DNA from: an uncultured Eubacterium sp.
GTDB lineage: Bacteria; Bacillota; Clostridia; Lachnospirales; Lachnospiraceae
DNA length: 5,941 nt
Assembly (NCBI GenBank): GCA_910586445.1
Contig: CAJUHV010000117.1
Coordinates: 1 to 5,941 of the forward strand
Reading direction: 5' to 3'
Below, one piece after another: positions 1 through 5,742 of this stretch (positions within the stretch are counted from its first letter, which is position 1; each line of letters opens with the position of its first letter). Position numbers and translations under genes: made by a program. The notes beneath the pieces are model-generated. The model saw nothing but the letters and a program-made list of their open reading frames with translations. It ran no database searches and was not told the origin of the DNA.

Positions 1-44
1 GAATATGCACAATACGCAACTGGAGGGAGGTTAGGTGTGAGACT

Positions 45-221
45 ATGTCAAATGTGATCGTAAAAGAGAACGAGACTTTAGATTCCGCTTTACGCAGATT
101 TAAGAGAAACTGCGCAAAGGCAGGAATTCAGCAGGAGATTCGTAAGAGAGAACATTATGAGAAACCAAGTGTTCGTCGCAAAAAGAAATCCGAAGCTGCC
201 AGAAAACGCAAGTACAACTAG
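45..221 (+). CDS. rpsU: 30S ribosomal protein S21
   Basis: Small basic protein of the 30S ribosomal subunit, involved in translation initiation. The 58-residue product begins MSNVIVKENETLDSALRRFK and ends in a very basic tail (RRKKKSEAARKRKYN). The start with alternating hydrophobic residues, the LRRFKR segment and the Arg/Lys-rich C-terminus are the S21 signature, and 58 residues is the usual length in Clostridia. The ATG at 45 is preceded by a purine-rich Shine-Dalgarno region at 22-30 (GGAGGGAGG), about 14 nt away, with a further AGG nearer the start. A strong hairpin terminator lies about 85 bp after the stop codon, so this is probably the end of its transcription unit; whatever precedes it is outside the window. 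The gene is complete and shows nothing odd. Identification is by direct recognition of the sequence. Confidence 0.97.
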   Translation: MSNVIVKENETLDSALRRFKRNCAKAGIQQEIRKREHYEKPSVRRKKKSEAARKRKYN

Positions 222-230
222 TTATTTTAC

Positions 231-361
231 ACAATAGAAAGCTTGTGCCGGGATATTTTTATAATTATGATTATGTTGTCATGACTTTCTATTGTCATGA
301 ATTAAGAAAGAGCTGCTGCCGCTGTTGCAACAGCTCTTTTAAATTTATGACAATAGAAAGT
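231..361 (+). repeat. 11-bp repeat in three copies forming two mutually exclusive hairpins
   Basis: ACAATAGAAAG occurs at 231-241 and 351-360 (preceded by A350), and its reverse complement CTTTCTATTGT at 285-295. The right-hand pair extends into a long hairpin. Bases 283-303 pair with 342-362, then a small internal loop follows, and 306-315 pair with 331-340; this stem contains G-U pairs at 299:346, 306:340 and 283:362. The left copy (231-241) could instead pair with 285-295, which would prevent the outer part of the long hairpin. The geometry resembles an attenuator, but no regulatory role is shown. It could also be the relic of a small repetitive element. A 9-bp direct repeat TTGTCATGA (276-284 and 292-300) overlaps it. 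Confidence 0.6.
307..340 (+). terminator. Rho-independent terminator after rpsU
   Basis: AAAGAGCTG (307-315) is perfectly complementary to CAGCTCTTT (331-339), giving a 9-bp stem with a 15-nt loop. The 3' arm runs into TTTTAAATTT. This is the most convincing terminator in the window and would end the rpsU transcript. It is the inner part of a longer, 30-bp imperfect hairpin (283-362). Confidence 0.75.
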
Positions 362-363
362 TC

Positions 364-379
364 GCACAGCGTGCTTTTT
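364..379 (+). terminator. Small secondary terminator-like hairpin
   Basis: GCAC (364-367) and GTGC (371-374) form a short 4-bp stem with a 3-nt loop, followed directly by five T residues (375-379). The stem is too short to be convincing alone. It sits immediately downstream of the main rpsU terminator and could serve as a back-up. Confidence 0.3.
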
Positions 380-413
380 ATCGTTGTTAAAAATATAACG
401 CTTGGAATTTTTA

Positions 414-440
414 TTGACGGTAAAATCAGTCTATGATAAT
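414..440 (+). promoter_or_regulatory. Candidate sigma-A promoter for the dehydrogenase gene
   Basis: TTGACG (414-419, five of six matches to TTGACA) is followed after 15 bp by GATAAT (435-440, five of six matches to TATAAT). The spacing is shorter than the preferred 17 bp, so the call is tentative. It is the best promoter-like sequence between the rpsU terminator and the start at 530. It would give a leader of roughly 80 nt. Confidence 0.35.
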
Positions 441-529
441 CTGAAAGACAGCAGGCATTATGTTTACAAATGTGGAAAGCATTGTTTAAACAGGGTGCAT
501 GGCATTTAGTACAGTATAAGGAGGGTATT

Positions 530-1405
530 ATGGAAAATAGAATATCGGGTACTACAGGGCTGCTTGCATTGATCGGTTCGCCGGTGGGACATTCGGGTTC
601 ACCGGCTATGTATAATTACAGTTTTCAAAAGCTGGGGCTGGATTATGTGTACGCAGCGTTTGATATAACCACAGAGGATGTAGGAAAAGCGGTTGAGGCC
701 ATGCGTTTATTTAAGATGCGCGGCATAAATGTAACGATGCCGGATAAGACCGAGGCGGTCAGATATATGGATGCGCTGTCTCCGGCGGCACAGATCATCG
801 GAGCGGTCAATACGATTGTCAATGACGACGGCGTTTTGACGGGGCATATTACAGACGGGGAAGGCTTTGTAAATAACCTGCGTGACCATGGGATTGAAAT
901 AGCGGGAAAGAAGATTACTGTAGCAGGCGGCGGCGGAGCAGCCACGGCGATTCAGGTACAGTGTGCACTGGACGGTGCCAGAGAGATTTCCATATTTAAT
1001 ATAAAAGACGAATTTTTTGAAAGAACGCTTCAGACGGCAGAAAAAATACGTAATGCGAAGCCGGAATGCGTGGTCAATGTATATGATATAGCGGATGAGG
1101 CAAAAATGAAAGAGGAGATTGCCTCAAGCGATATATTTACAAATGCAACGATTGTCGGCATGAAGCCGATGGACGGCGAAAGTGTCGTAAAGGATGTATC
1201 CGCCTTCCGGCCGGGACTTGTGGTCTGTGACGCGGTATACAATCCTAAAAAGACAAGGCTTCTGCGGGAGGCAGAAGAGGCAGGCTGTATATGCGTGGGC
1301 GGTGAAGGAATGCTGCTCTGGCAGGGAGCTGCTGCGTTTAAGCTCTATACAGGCAGAGATATGCCGGTAGAAGAAGTGAAGGAGAAGTTTTTTCAGAATA
1401 CGTAG
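530..1405 (+). CDS. aroE: Shikimate/quinate dehydrogenase, YdiB-like (AroE family)
   Basis: Cytosolic enzyme that reversibly reduces 3-dehydroshikimate to shikimate (step four of the shikimate pathway); YdiB-type members also act on quinate. The 291-residue length fits. N-terminal substrate domain: HSGSP at 21-25, GINVTMPDK at 65-73 with catalytic Lys73, GAVNT at 91-95 and catalytic Asp109. C-terminal nucleotide domain: glycine-rich loop GGGGAA at 133-138, then NIKDEFF at 157-163. Asp160 sits where YdiB carries an acidic residue permitting NAD+ binding, while NADP-specific AroE has basic residues. The GMLLWQGA stretch near 260-267 also matches YdiB better than AroE. Oddity: the usual Asn-Thr-Asp is Ile-Thr-Asp (Ile107). 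I chose the ATG at 530 because AAGGAGGG (518-525) lies just upstream; an in-frame ATG at 470 would add 20 residues but has no ribosome binding site and no family counterpart. aroK and aroD follow about 3 kb downstream. The symbol aroE is used broadly; ydiB may suit better. Confidence 0.92.
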   Translation: MENRISGTTGLLALIGSPVGHSGSPAMYNYSFQKLGLDYVYAAFDITTEDVGKAVEAMRLFKMRGINVTMPDKTEAVRYMDALSPAAQIIGAVNTIVNDDGVLTGHITDGEGFVNNLRDHGIEIAGKKITVAGGGGAATAIQVQCALDGAREISIFNIKDEFFERTLQTAEKIRNAKPECVVNVYDIADEAKMKEEIASSDIFTNATIVGMKPMDGESVVKDVSAFRPGLVVCDAVYNPKKTRLLREAEEAGCICVGGEGMLLWQGAAAFKLYTGRDMPVEEVKEKFFQNT

Positions 1406-1414
1406 AATTACAAT

Positions 1415-1427
1415 TTAAGGAGATGAT
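1415..1427 (+). other. Orphan extended Shine-Dalgarno sequence
   Basis: TTAAGGAGATGAT (1415-1427) matches the extended anti-Shine-Dalgarno complement TAAGGAGGTGAT almost completely, but no standard start codon sits 5-10 nt downstream. The ATG inside it (1423) abuts the AAGGAG with no spacer and opens a frame of only 21 codons (to 1488). It may be a relic of a lost gene or a chance purine run. The rest of the 148-bp gap (1406-1553) is AT-rich, with no convincing terminator or promoter. Confidence 0.3.
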
Positions 1428-1553
1428 ATATTTTATCGCATTTTGGTTATACTTTGTACGAAAAGGAATAAAATTGAATGATTTTTAAGATAACGGAAAA
1501 TAGATGGCATCAGCAGTGCATTACATAACAGGGTTTTACAGAGGGGAAAATAT

Positions 1554-3254
1554 ATGAACGAGATCTTACAGATTTTATTTGGCCTTTTTGGCGGCATGGC
1601 AATTTTTATCTTCGGCATGAATATGATGAGCGAATGCTTACAGAAAGCTGCGGGGGAAAAAATGAAAGGCATTTTGGCAATGTTTACAAAAAATCCGGTT
1701 ATGGGCGTGCTTGCAGGTGCATTGACGACTGCGGTACTGCAGAGCAGCAGTGCGACGACGGTTATGGCAATCGGATTCGTAAGCGCCGGCCTGATGACAC
1801 TGCCGCAGGCAATATCTATTATTTTTGGCGCGAATATCGGCACAACAATGACGGCGCAGGTAATTGCGTTTAAAATCAGCGACTATATATTTCTGATTAT
1901 CTTTATCGGATTTTTGATTTCATATATCGCAAAGACAGTGAAAGCAAAAAATATCGGACAGGCGGTGTTTGCGTTCGGCCTGCTGTTTCTTGGCATCGAA
2001 ACAATGGGCAGTGTAATGAAGCCGCTTGCCCACAGTGAATTTTTTGTATCGATGATTGGAAAAGTGTCGGACTTCCCGGTACTCGGCATAGCGGCAGGTA
2101 CGCTGATGACACTGGTAGTGCAGAGCAGCTCGGCTACGATAGCGGTGCTGCAGAATTTTGCGGAACAGGCAGGCCCGGACGGCGTGACAAGCATCTTAGG
2201 GCTTACAGGCGCGATACCGATCCTTCTGGGAGATAACGTAGGTACAACGATAACGGCGCTGTTAGCAAGTGTCGGACAGGCAAAGGACGCCAAGCGCACG
2301 GCACTTGCCCACTGTTTTTTTAATATATCGGGCTGTCTTTTATTTGTATGGTTTATCCGTCCATTTGCCGCCTTTATCGAGTGGTTTTCACCAACAGGGC
2401 CGCAGGTGGAGGTGATTTCCCGCCAGATTGCAAATGCGCATACGATATTCAATCTGACTATGACGCTGCTGTGGACACTGCTGCTGCCATATATGGTAAA
2501 GCTGGTAACAAGCATAATCCGAGACACGGTGCATGAGACGCAGGATCTGTCGATGCCGCTGTATCTGGATAACAAGCTGCTGCAGCAGCCGTCGGCAGCG
2601 CTCCGCCTGACGGCGGAAGAGGTCATACGCTGCGGCAGGGCGACCGATTCACTGCTTATGGAAGTCGCGGAATCCGTCTGGGTGGATGATACCGGGCATC
2701 TGCAGCCGCTGTTTGAAAAAGCCGACCAGGTGCGCAGGCTGAATGAGCAGATTACAGAGTATCTGTCTGACCTGTCTGCTGCGGGCAGCATGAGCGAGGA
2801 GCAGGCCAATGAAGCGGTCGGCATTATGTACCTGCTGGGAGATCTCGACCGTATCGCATATCTATGCCAGGAGACGGCAGATTCCTTTAAGGATAAAATC
2901 GAAAATAAATATAAGTATTCCAAAGAAGCGATGAAGGATTTGGAAAAAGGGCTCGGCCTGATTGAAGAGATGTTCCACGAATCGTTCCAGATGGTGTTAA
3001 GCGGCGACAGGGACAGAGAGAAAAAGCTGAATAAAAAGAAGGAAAAAGTCTTTGATTTAAGCCTGAATATGCGTAAAGCACATATGGACCGCGTATCAAA
3101 GGGCAAATGCAGCACAAAGCTGACAAAGCCGTTTTACCGGATCTTAAATACGCTTGACCGTATGAGCAACAGCTGTACAAATATTGCGGATGAGGGCTTT
3201 TCCAATATGGGATTAAACGGCAGTCTGTATGAGACGGCACAGGAGCAGGCTTAG
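1554..3254 (+). CDS. Na+/phosphate cotransporter-family protein with PhoU-like C-terminus
   Basis: Inner-membrane protein of the Na/Pi cotransporter (NptA/YjbB-like) family, expected to move inorganic phosphate coupled to Na+; some bacterial members act in phosphate export. Of 566 residues, about the first 320 are membrane-embedded and hold the two inverted family repeats. Repeat 1 has QSSSATT (63-69) and GANIGTT (92-98); repeat 2 has QSSSATI (190-196) and GDNVGTT (226-232). The paired QSSS motifs are the family's substrate-site hallmark. From about 345 to 555 the protein is soluble, helical and highly charged (for example REKKLNKKKEK near 488-498), as expected for the PhoU-like domain that many family members carry. 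The ATG at 1554 has GAGGGG (1541-1546) seven bases upstream. It follows the dehydrogenase by 148 bp and precedes the broken ATPase by 35 bp with no clear terminator. Direction of transport cannot be read from sequence. Confidence 0.93.
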   Translation: MNEILQILFGLFGGMAIFIFGMNMMSECLQKAAGEKMKGILAMFTKNPVMGVLAGALTTAVLQSSSATTVMAIGFVSAGLMTLPQAISIIFGANIGTTMTAQVIAFKISDYIFLIIFIGFLISYIAKTVKAKNIGQAVFAFGLLFLGIETMGSVMKPLAHSEFFVSMIGKVSDFPVLGIAAGTLMTLVVQSSSATIAVLQNFAEQAGPDGVTSILGLTGAIPILLGDNVGTTITALLASVGQAKDAKRTALAHCFFNISGCLLFVWFIRPFAAFIEWFSPTGPQVEVISRQIANAHTIFNLTMTLLWTLLLPYMVKLVTSIIRDTVHETQDLSMPLYLDNKLLQQPSAALRLTAEEVIRCGRATDSLLMEVAESVWVDDTGHLQPLFEKADQVRRLNEQITEYLSDLSAAGSMSEEQANEAVGIMYLLGDLDRIAYLCQETADSFKDKIENKYKYSKEAMKDLEKGLGLIEEMFHESFQMVLSGDRDREKKLNKKKEKVFDLSLNMRKAHMDRVSKGKCSTKLTKPFYRILNTLDRMSNSCTNIADEGFSNMGLNGSLYETAQEQA

Positions 3255-3289
3255 AATAGACCGGCAGCTGTTTTAGAGAGGAGATATTT

Positions 3290-4217
3290 ATGGCAGAACA
3301 TATCTGGGAGCTGTTCATTCATGATTATAAAGGTATTCATGAATGAAAACTGCAGCATTTAAACAGCATAAATATTTTAACAGGTGATAATAACAGCGGA
3401 AAGACAAGCGTTCTGGAGGTGTTATCAACAGTGGAAAGGCCGCACAGAGAGGACTGCCGGGCAATGTGCGGGTATAAAAGAGATATAAAAGGAAGCGGGT
3501 AAAATAATGAATCCTAAAAAACAAACGGTGAAATGATCGATGCAGAGCGCATGCGGCTGTCCATTTTTTTTAATGAAGAGAAAGTGAACACATTTTCAGT
3601 TTATGATTTTCAAACGGCATTTTCATTTATAGTTCAAAAAGGAAATTATGTTAAGTCAGTTTATATATCTCCGTACGATCACGCGAGTGATACACTGAAT
3701 ATTGACAGCGTGCTGTCTGATTCCACGTCATACGAAACACTCATACATTTATTGCAGGAGTATGATGATAGTGTTTTGAATGTCAGTGCATTGAAAAATA
3801 AAAATAATTCACGTTATTCAGAATACATGATTTTGTCCAAAAAGCATAAAAAAGCGCTGCCGTTTAGTGCATATGGTGATGGAATGAAAAAGGCAGTTCT
3901 GCTTTTGGACGGCATAGTCAGGGCGCGAAACGGTATACCGCTGCTGGATGAGTTTGAAACTGCAATTCATACATCAGCAATGAGCAGCGTTTTTTCATGG
4001 ATTCTAAAAAGCGCTATTGAGCAGAATATTCAGATTTTTATGACATCGCATAGTAAAGAGGCTATAGGGAAAGTACTCAGACTGGATGAGGACCTGCAGC
4101 CTTATATTAATTTGTATACATTATATAAGTATAAGGATGAGAATTATGTCCGGTCTATGAATTGTAAAGAAGCAATCTAAAATACAGACAGCGTTTCAAA
4201 AGCTGGAAGAGTTATAA
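3290..4217 (+). pseudogene. Degraded AAA-family (OLD/AAA_15-like) ATPase
   Basis: Remnant of an ABC-like/AAA ATPase of the type annotated 'ATP-binding protein' in many Clostridia. A good ribosome binding site (GAGGAG, 3278-3283) and ATG (3290) open the frame, which reads LFIHDYKGIHE before a TGA at 3344-3346. The same frame then continues KLQHLNSINILTGDNNSGKT with a perfect Walker A (3383-3406). Two more stops follow (TAA 3500-3502 and 3515-3517), then 217 open codons to TAA 4178-4180. That part carries a signature-like SAYGDGMKK (3866-3892), a Walker B-like IPLLDE (3935-3952, with a proline in the strand) and TSHS (4043-4054). All pieces share one frame, so decay is mainly by nonsense mutation. 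The segment between Walker A and GEMIDAERM looks short and unlike the rest, suggesting an internal deletion. At the 3' end the +1 frame reads SKIQTAFQKLEEL to TAA 4215-4217, possibly the original C-terminus after a frameshift. It appears more AT-rich than its neighbours. Intact relatives are probably nucleic-acid- or defence-associated, but the role is unknown. Confidence 0.8.
3314..3347. repeat. 11-bp perfect inverted repeat containing the nonsense codon
   Basis: TTCATTCATGA (3314-3324) and TCATGAATGAA (3337-3347) are perfect reverse complements separated by 12 nt. The premature TGA (3344-3346) of the ATPase pseudogene lies in the right arm. See the finding on quasi-palindrome correction. 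Confidence 0.7.
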
Positions 4218-4234
4218 TGCATAAACCTGAAGTT

Positions 4235-4262
4235 TTGTCAGAGTGATAACTCACATTAAGAT
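4235..4262 (+). promoter_or_regulatory. Candidate promoter upstream of aroK
   Basis: TTGTCA (4235-4240, five of six matches to TTGACA) is followed after 16 bp by TAAGAT (4257-4262, four of six matches to TATAAT), 23 bp before the aroK ATG. This would leave a short leader containing the AAGGAG site. A perfect TATAAT at 4213-4218 is also present but lacks a -35 partner. A promoter here is plausible because the upstream gene is dead, but it is weakly supported. Confidence 0.3.
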
Positions 4263-4285
4263 CATATCAAAGGAGCAGTCAGGAA

Positions 4286-4822
4286 ATGAATAATCAACCA
4301 GAACAAATATTACATAATATATTCCTTATCGGATTTATGGGGAGCGGAAAAACAACCGTCTGCGGGTGCCTGCATAAAATGTACGGTATGGAAGTCGTAG
4401 AAATGGACAGCATGATTTCCAAACAGGAGGGCATGAGCATTTCAGATATTTTTACAGAGCACGGCGAAGAATATTTCCGCGCTCTGGAGACAGAGCTGCT
4501 GGCCGGGCTGCGGGATCAAAACAATATTGTCGTATCCTGCGGCGGCGGTACGCCTATGCGTGAAAATAATGTAGCGCTGATGAAGAAAAGCGGGCGCATT
4601 GTCCTGCTGACAGCAAGGCCGGAGACTATTTATGAGCGCGTAAGGCACAGTCATGACAGGCCGCTTTTGGAAAACAATATGAATGTGCCGTACATAGCGG
4701 AATTGATGGAAAAGCGCAGGGAAAAATATGAAGCGGCTGCAGATCTTATTGTTGAAACAGACGGAAAAAAAGCAGCAGCAATCTGCGGGGAAATTATGCA
4801 GAAGATTACATCGCAGATGTAA
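4286..4822 (+). CDS. aroK: Shikimate kinase
   Basis: Cytosolic kinase that transfers phosphate from ATP to the 3-hydroxyl of shikimate, giving shikimate 3-phosphate (step five of the shikimate pathway). The 178-residue product has every family landmark. These are the P-loop GFMGSGKT at 16-23, the MD pair with substrate and Mg2+ Asp41 (the earlier acidic position is Glu39), and the SISDIFTEHGEEYFRALE block with shikimate-binding Arg65. CGGGTP at 85-90 follows, then the lid DRPLL with Arg125 and the closing RREKY near 144-148. Length is normal. The ATG at 4286 has AAGGAG (4270-4275) ten bases upstream. It lies 68 bp after the possible end of the dead ATPase and 83 bp before the chosen aroD start, and is likely cotranscribed with aroD. 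It is a single-domain enzyme, not fused to other aro functions. Function is clear; I cannot distinguish an aroK from an aroL assignment from sequence alone. Confidence 0.95.
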   Translation: MNNQPEQILHNIFLIGFMGSGKTTVCGCLHKMYGMEVVEMDSMISKQEGMSISDIFTEHGEEYFRALETELLAGLRDQNNIVVSCGGGTPMRENNVALMKKSGRIVLLTARPETIYERVRHSHDRPLLENNMNVPYIAELMEKRREKYEAAADLIVETDGKKAAAICGEIMQKITSQM

Positions 4823-4875
4823 CAGCATTACAGATGCAGCAGCATTATAGATGCAGCAGCGTAATATACATGCAG
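4823..4875 (+). repeat. 17-bp tandem repeats between aroK and aroD
   Basis: Immediately after the aroK stop codon come CAGCATTACAGATGCAG (4823-4839), CAGCATTATAGATGCAG (4840-4856, one change) and a divergent 19-bp third copy, CAGCGTAATATACATGCAG (4857-4875). The last bases of aroK (GCAGATGTAA) resemble the unit too. The array looks like slippage expansion of spacer DNA and places several ATG triplets upstream of aroD, none with a good ribosome binding site. No function is apparent. Confidence 0.7.
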
Positions 4876-4894
4876 TATGTTTACATGCGGGGGG

Positions 4895-5020
4895 ATAAAA
4901 GCATTATGAATCCAGAAATAGACAGAAACGAAAAAAATGAAAGCATTATGAATCCAGAAATAGACAGAAACGAAAAAAATAAAAGCATTATGAATCCAGT
5001 AACGGTCAGAAATGTAATAA
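4895..5020 (+). repeat. 42-bp in-frame tandem repeat at the aroD start
   Basis: Unit 1 (4895-4936) and unit 2 (4937-4978) differ at a single base (A4897 versus G4939). Unit 3 (from 4979) matches closely up to about 4998 (including AAAGCATTATGAATCCAG) and then diverges into normal aroD sequence. Each unit contains an ATG, at 4906, 4948 and 4990, spaced exactly 42 bp apart. Units 1 and 2 encode the 14-residue repeat SIMNPEIDRNEKNE/K and each contains a run of seven A residues (4931-4937 and 4973-4979). Only the first ATG has a G-rich ribosome-binding-site-like sequence (GGGGGGA, 4889-4895) upstream. Copy number could vary in steps that keep the reading frame. Confidence 0.9.
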
Positions 5021-5742
5021 TAGGCGAAGGAATGCCGAAAATCTGTGTGCCGATTGTCGGGGTTACAAAAGATGACATTATGAACGAAGCGGGAAAGCTT
5101 CTAGGCATACCGGCAGATCTTGCGGAGTGGCGGGCAGACTGGTATGAAGATGTATCTGATCTGGAAAAAGTAAAAGACGTACAAAGCAGCCTGCGCAGCA
5201 TATTAAAGGATATGCCGCTGCTGCTCACGCTGCGGACTGCGCGGGAAGGAGGGAAAATGCCGATAGCGCCGGGGAATTATGCAGCGTGGATAAAGGCGGC
5301 ACTGACGGCAGGCAGCGTGGATCTGGCTGACATAGAGGCATTTACCGGTGATGACCTGGTCAGGGAAGTAATCGAAACAGCGCATGGGCTGGGAGTAAAG
5401 GTCATTGCTTCAAACCACGATTTTGACAAGACGCCGGATAAGGATGACCTGATCGGCAGGATGTGTAAGATGCAGGAGCTGGGTGCGGATATTTGTAAAA
5501 TCGCGGTTATGCCGCAGTGTCCGGCAGATGTGCTGACACTGCTTGCAGCGACGGAAGAAATGTGCAGGCTGTATGCAGACCGCCCGGTTATTACGATGTC
5601 TATGGCGGCGCAGGGGGCTGTCAGCAGGATGTGCGGAGAAGTATTTGGGTCGGCAGTGACTTTTGGTGCCGCAGGCAGGGCTTCTGCGCCGGGACAGATC
5701 GCCGTGGAAGATTTATCGCATGTGCTGCATCTGCTGCACTAG
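4906..5742 (+). CDS. aroD: Type I 3-dehydroquinate dehydratase with repeat-derived N-terminal extension
   Basis: Cytosolic Schiff-base enzyme that dehydrates 3-dehydroquinate to 3-dehydroshikimate (step three of the shikimate pathway). Counted from the ATG at 4990, the 250-residue core has the class I catalytic set at its classical positions. These are Glu46 and Arg48 (EWRAD), Arg82 and Glu86 (TLRTAREGG), His143 (SNHDF), Schiff-base Lys170 (CKIAVMP), Arg213, Ser232 and Gln236 (ASAPGQ). That agreement indicates the ancestral start was 4990. I nevertheless annotate from 4906, because the only ribosome-binding-site-like sequence (GGGGGGA, 4889-4895) is upstream of it. This adds exactly 28 residues, two 14-residue repeats, giving 278 residues. 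An in-frame ATG at 4834 would add 24 more but lies in the 17-bp repeats without a site. The stop codon TAG (5740-5742) coincides with the edge of the hairpin element. Function is certain; the start is not. Confidence 0.93.
   Translation: MNPEIDRNEKNESIMNPEIDRNEKNKSIMNPVTVRNVIIGEGMPKICVPIVGVTKDDIMNEAGKLLGIPADLAEWRADWYEDVSDLEKVKDVQSSLRSILKDMPLLLTLRTAREGGKMPIAPGNYAAWIKAALTAGSVDLADIEAFTGDDLVREVIETAHGLGVKVIASNHDFDKTPDKDDLIGRMCKMQELGADICKIAVMPQCPADVLTLLAATEEMCRLYADRPVITMSMAAQGAVSRMCGEVFGSAVTFGAAGRASAPGQIAVEDLSHVLHLLH

Noticed and set aside
245..436. A 63-codon open frame on the + strand after rpsU
   Set aside because: It runs through the terminator hairpin and the repeats, starts at an internal non-AUG-like context with no ribosome binding site, and has an implausible Cys/Phe-rich composition.
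1883..3115. A 410-codon open frame on the - strand
   Set aside because: It is antisense to the phosphate transporter, whose family motifs are unambiguous. The Ser/Arg-rich translation is typical of a shadow frame.
3533..4180. A stand-alone 215-residue gene
   Set aside because: It continues the frame of the upstream Walker A segment, has no proper ribosome binding site before 3533, and holds only the C-terminal half of the ATPase, so it is part of the pseudogene.
4213..4218. Perfect TATAAT as a -10 box for aroK
   Set aside because: No acceptable -35 sequence lies 15-19 bp upstream and there is no extended TG motif.
4834..4905. Upstream in-frame start for aroD at 4834
   Set aside because: The 24 extra residues are encoded by the 17-bp repeats and no ribosome binding site precedes 4834; the G-rich site at 4889-4895 favours 4906.
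4823..5020. CRISPR-like array
   Set aside because: The units are directly adjacent without unique spacers, and the 42-bp units are in frame with aroD; these are tandem repeats, not CRISPR repeats.
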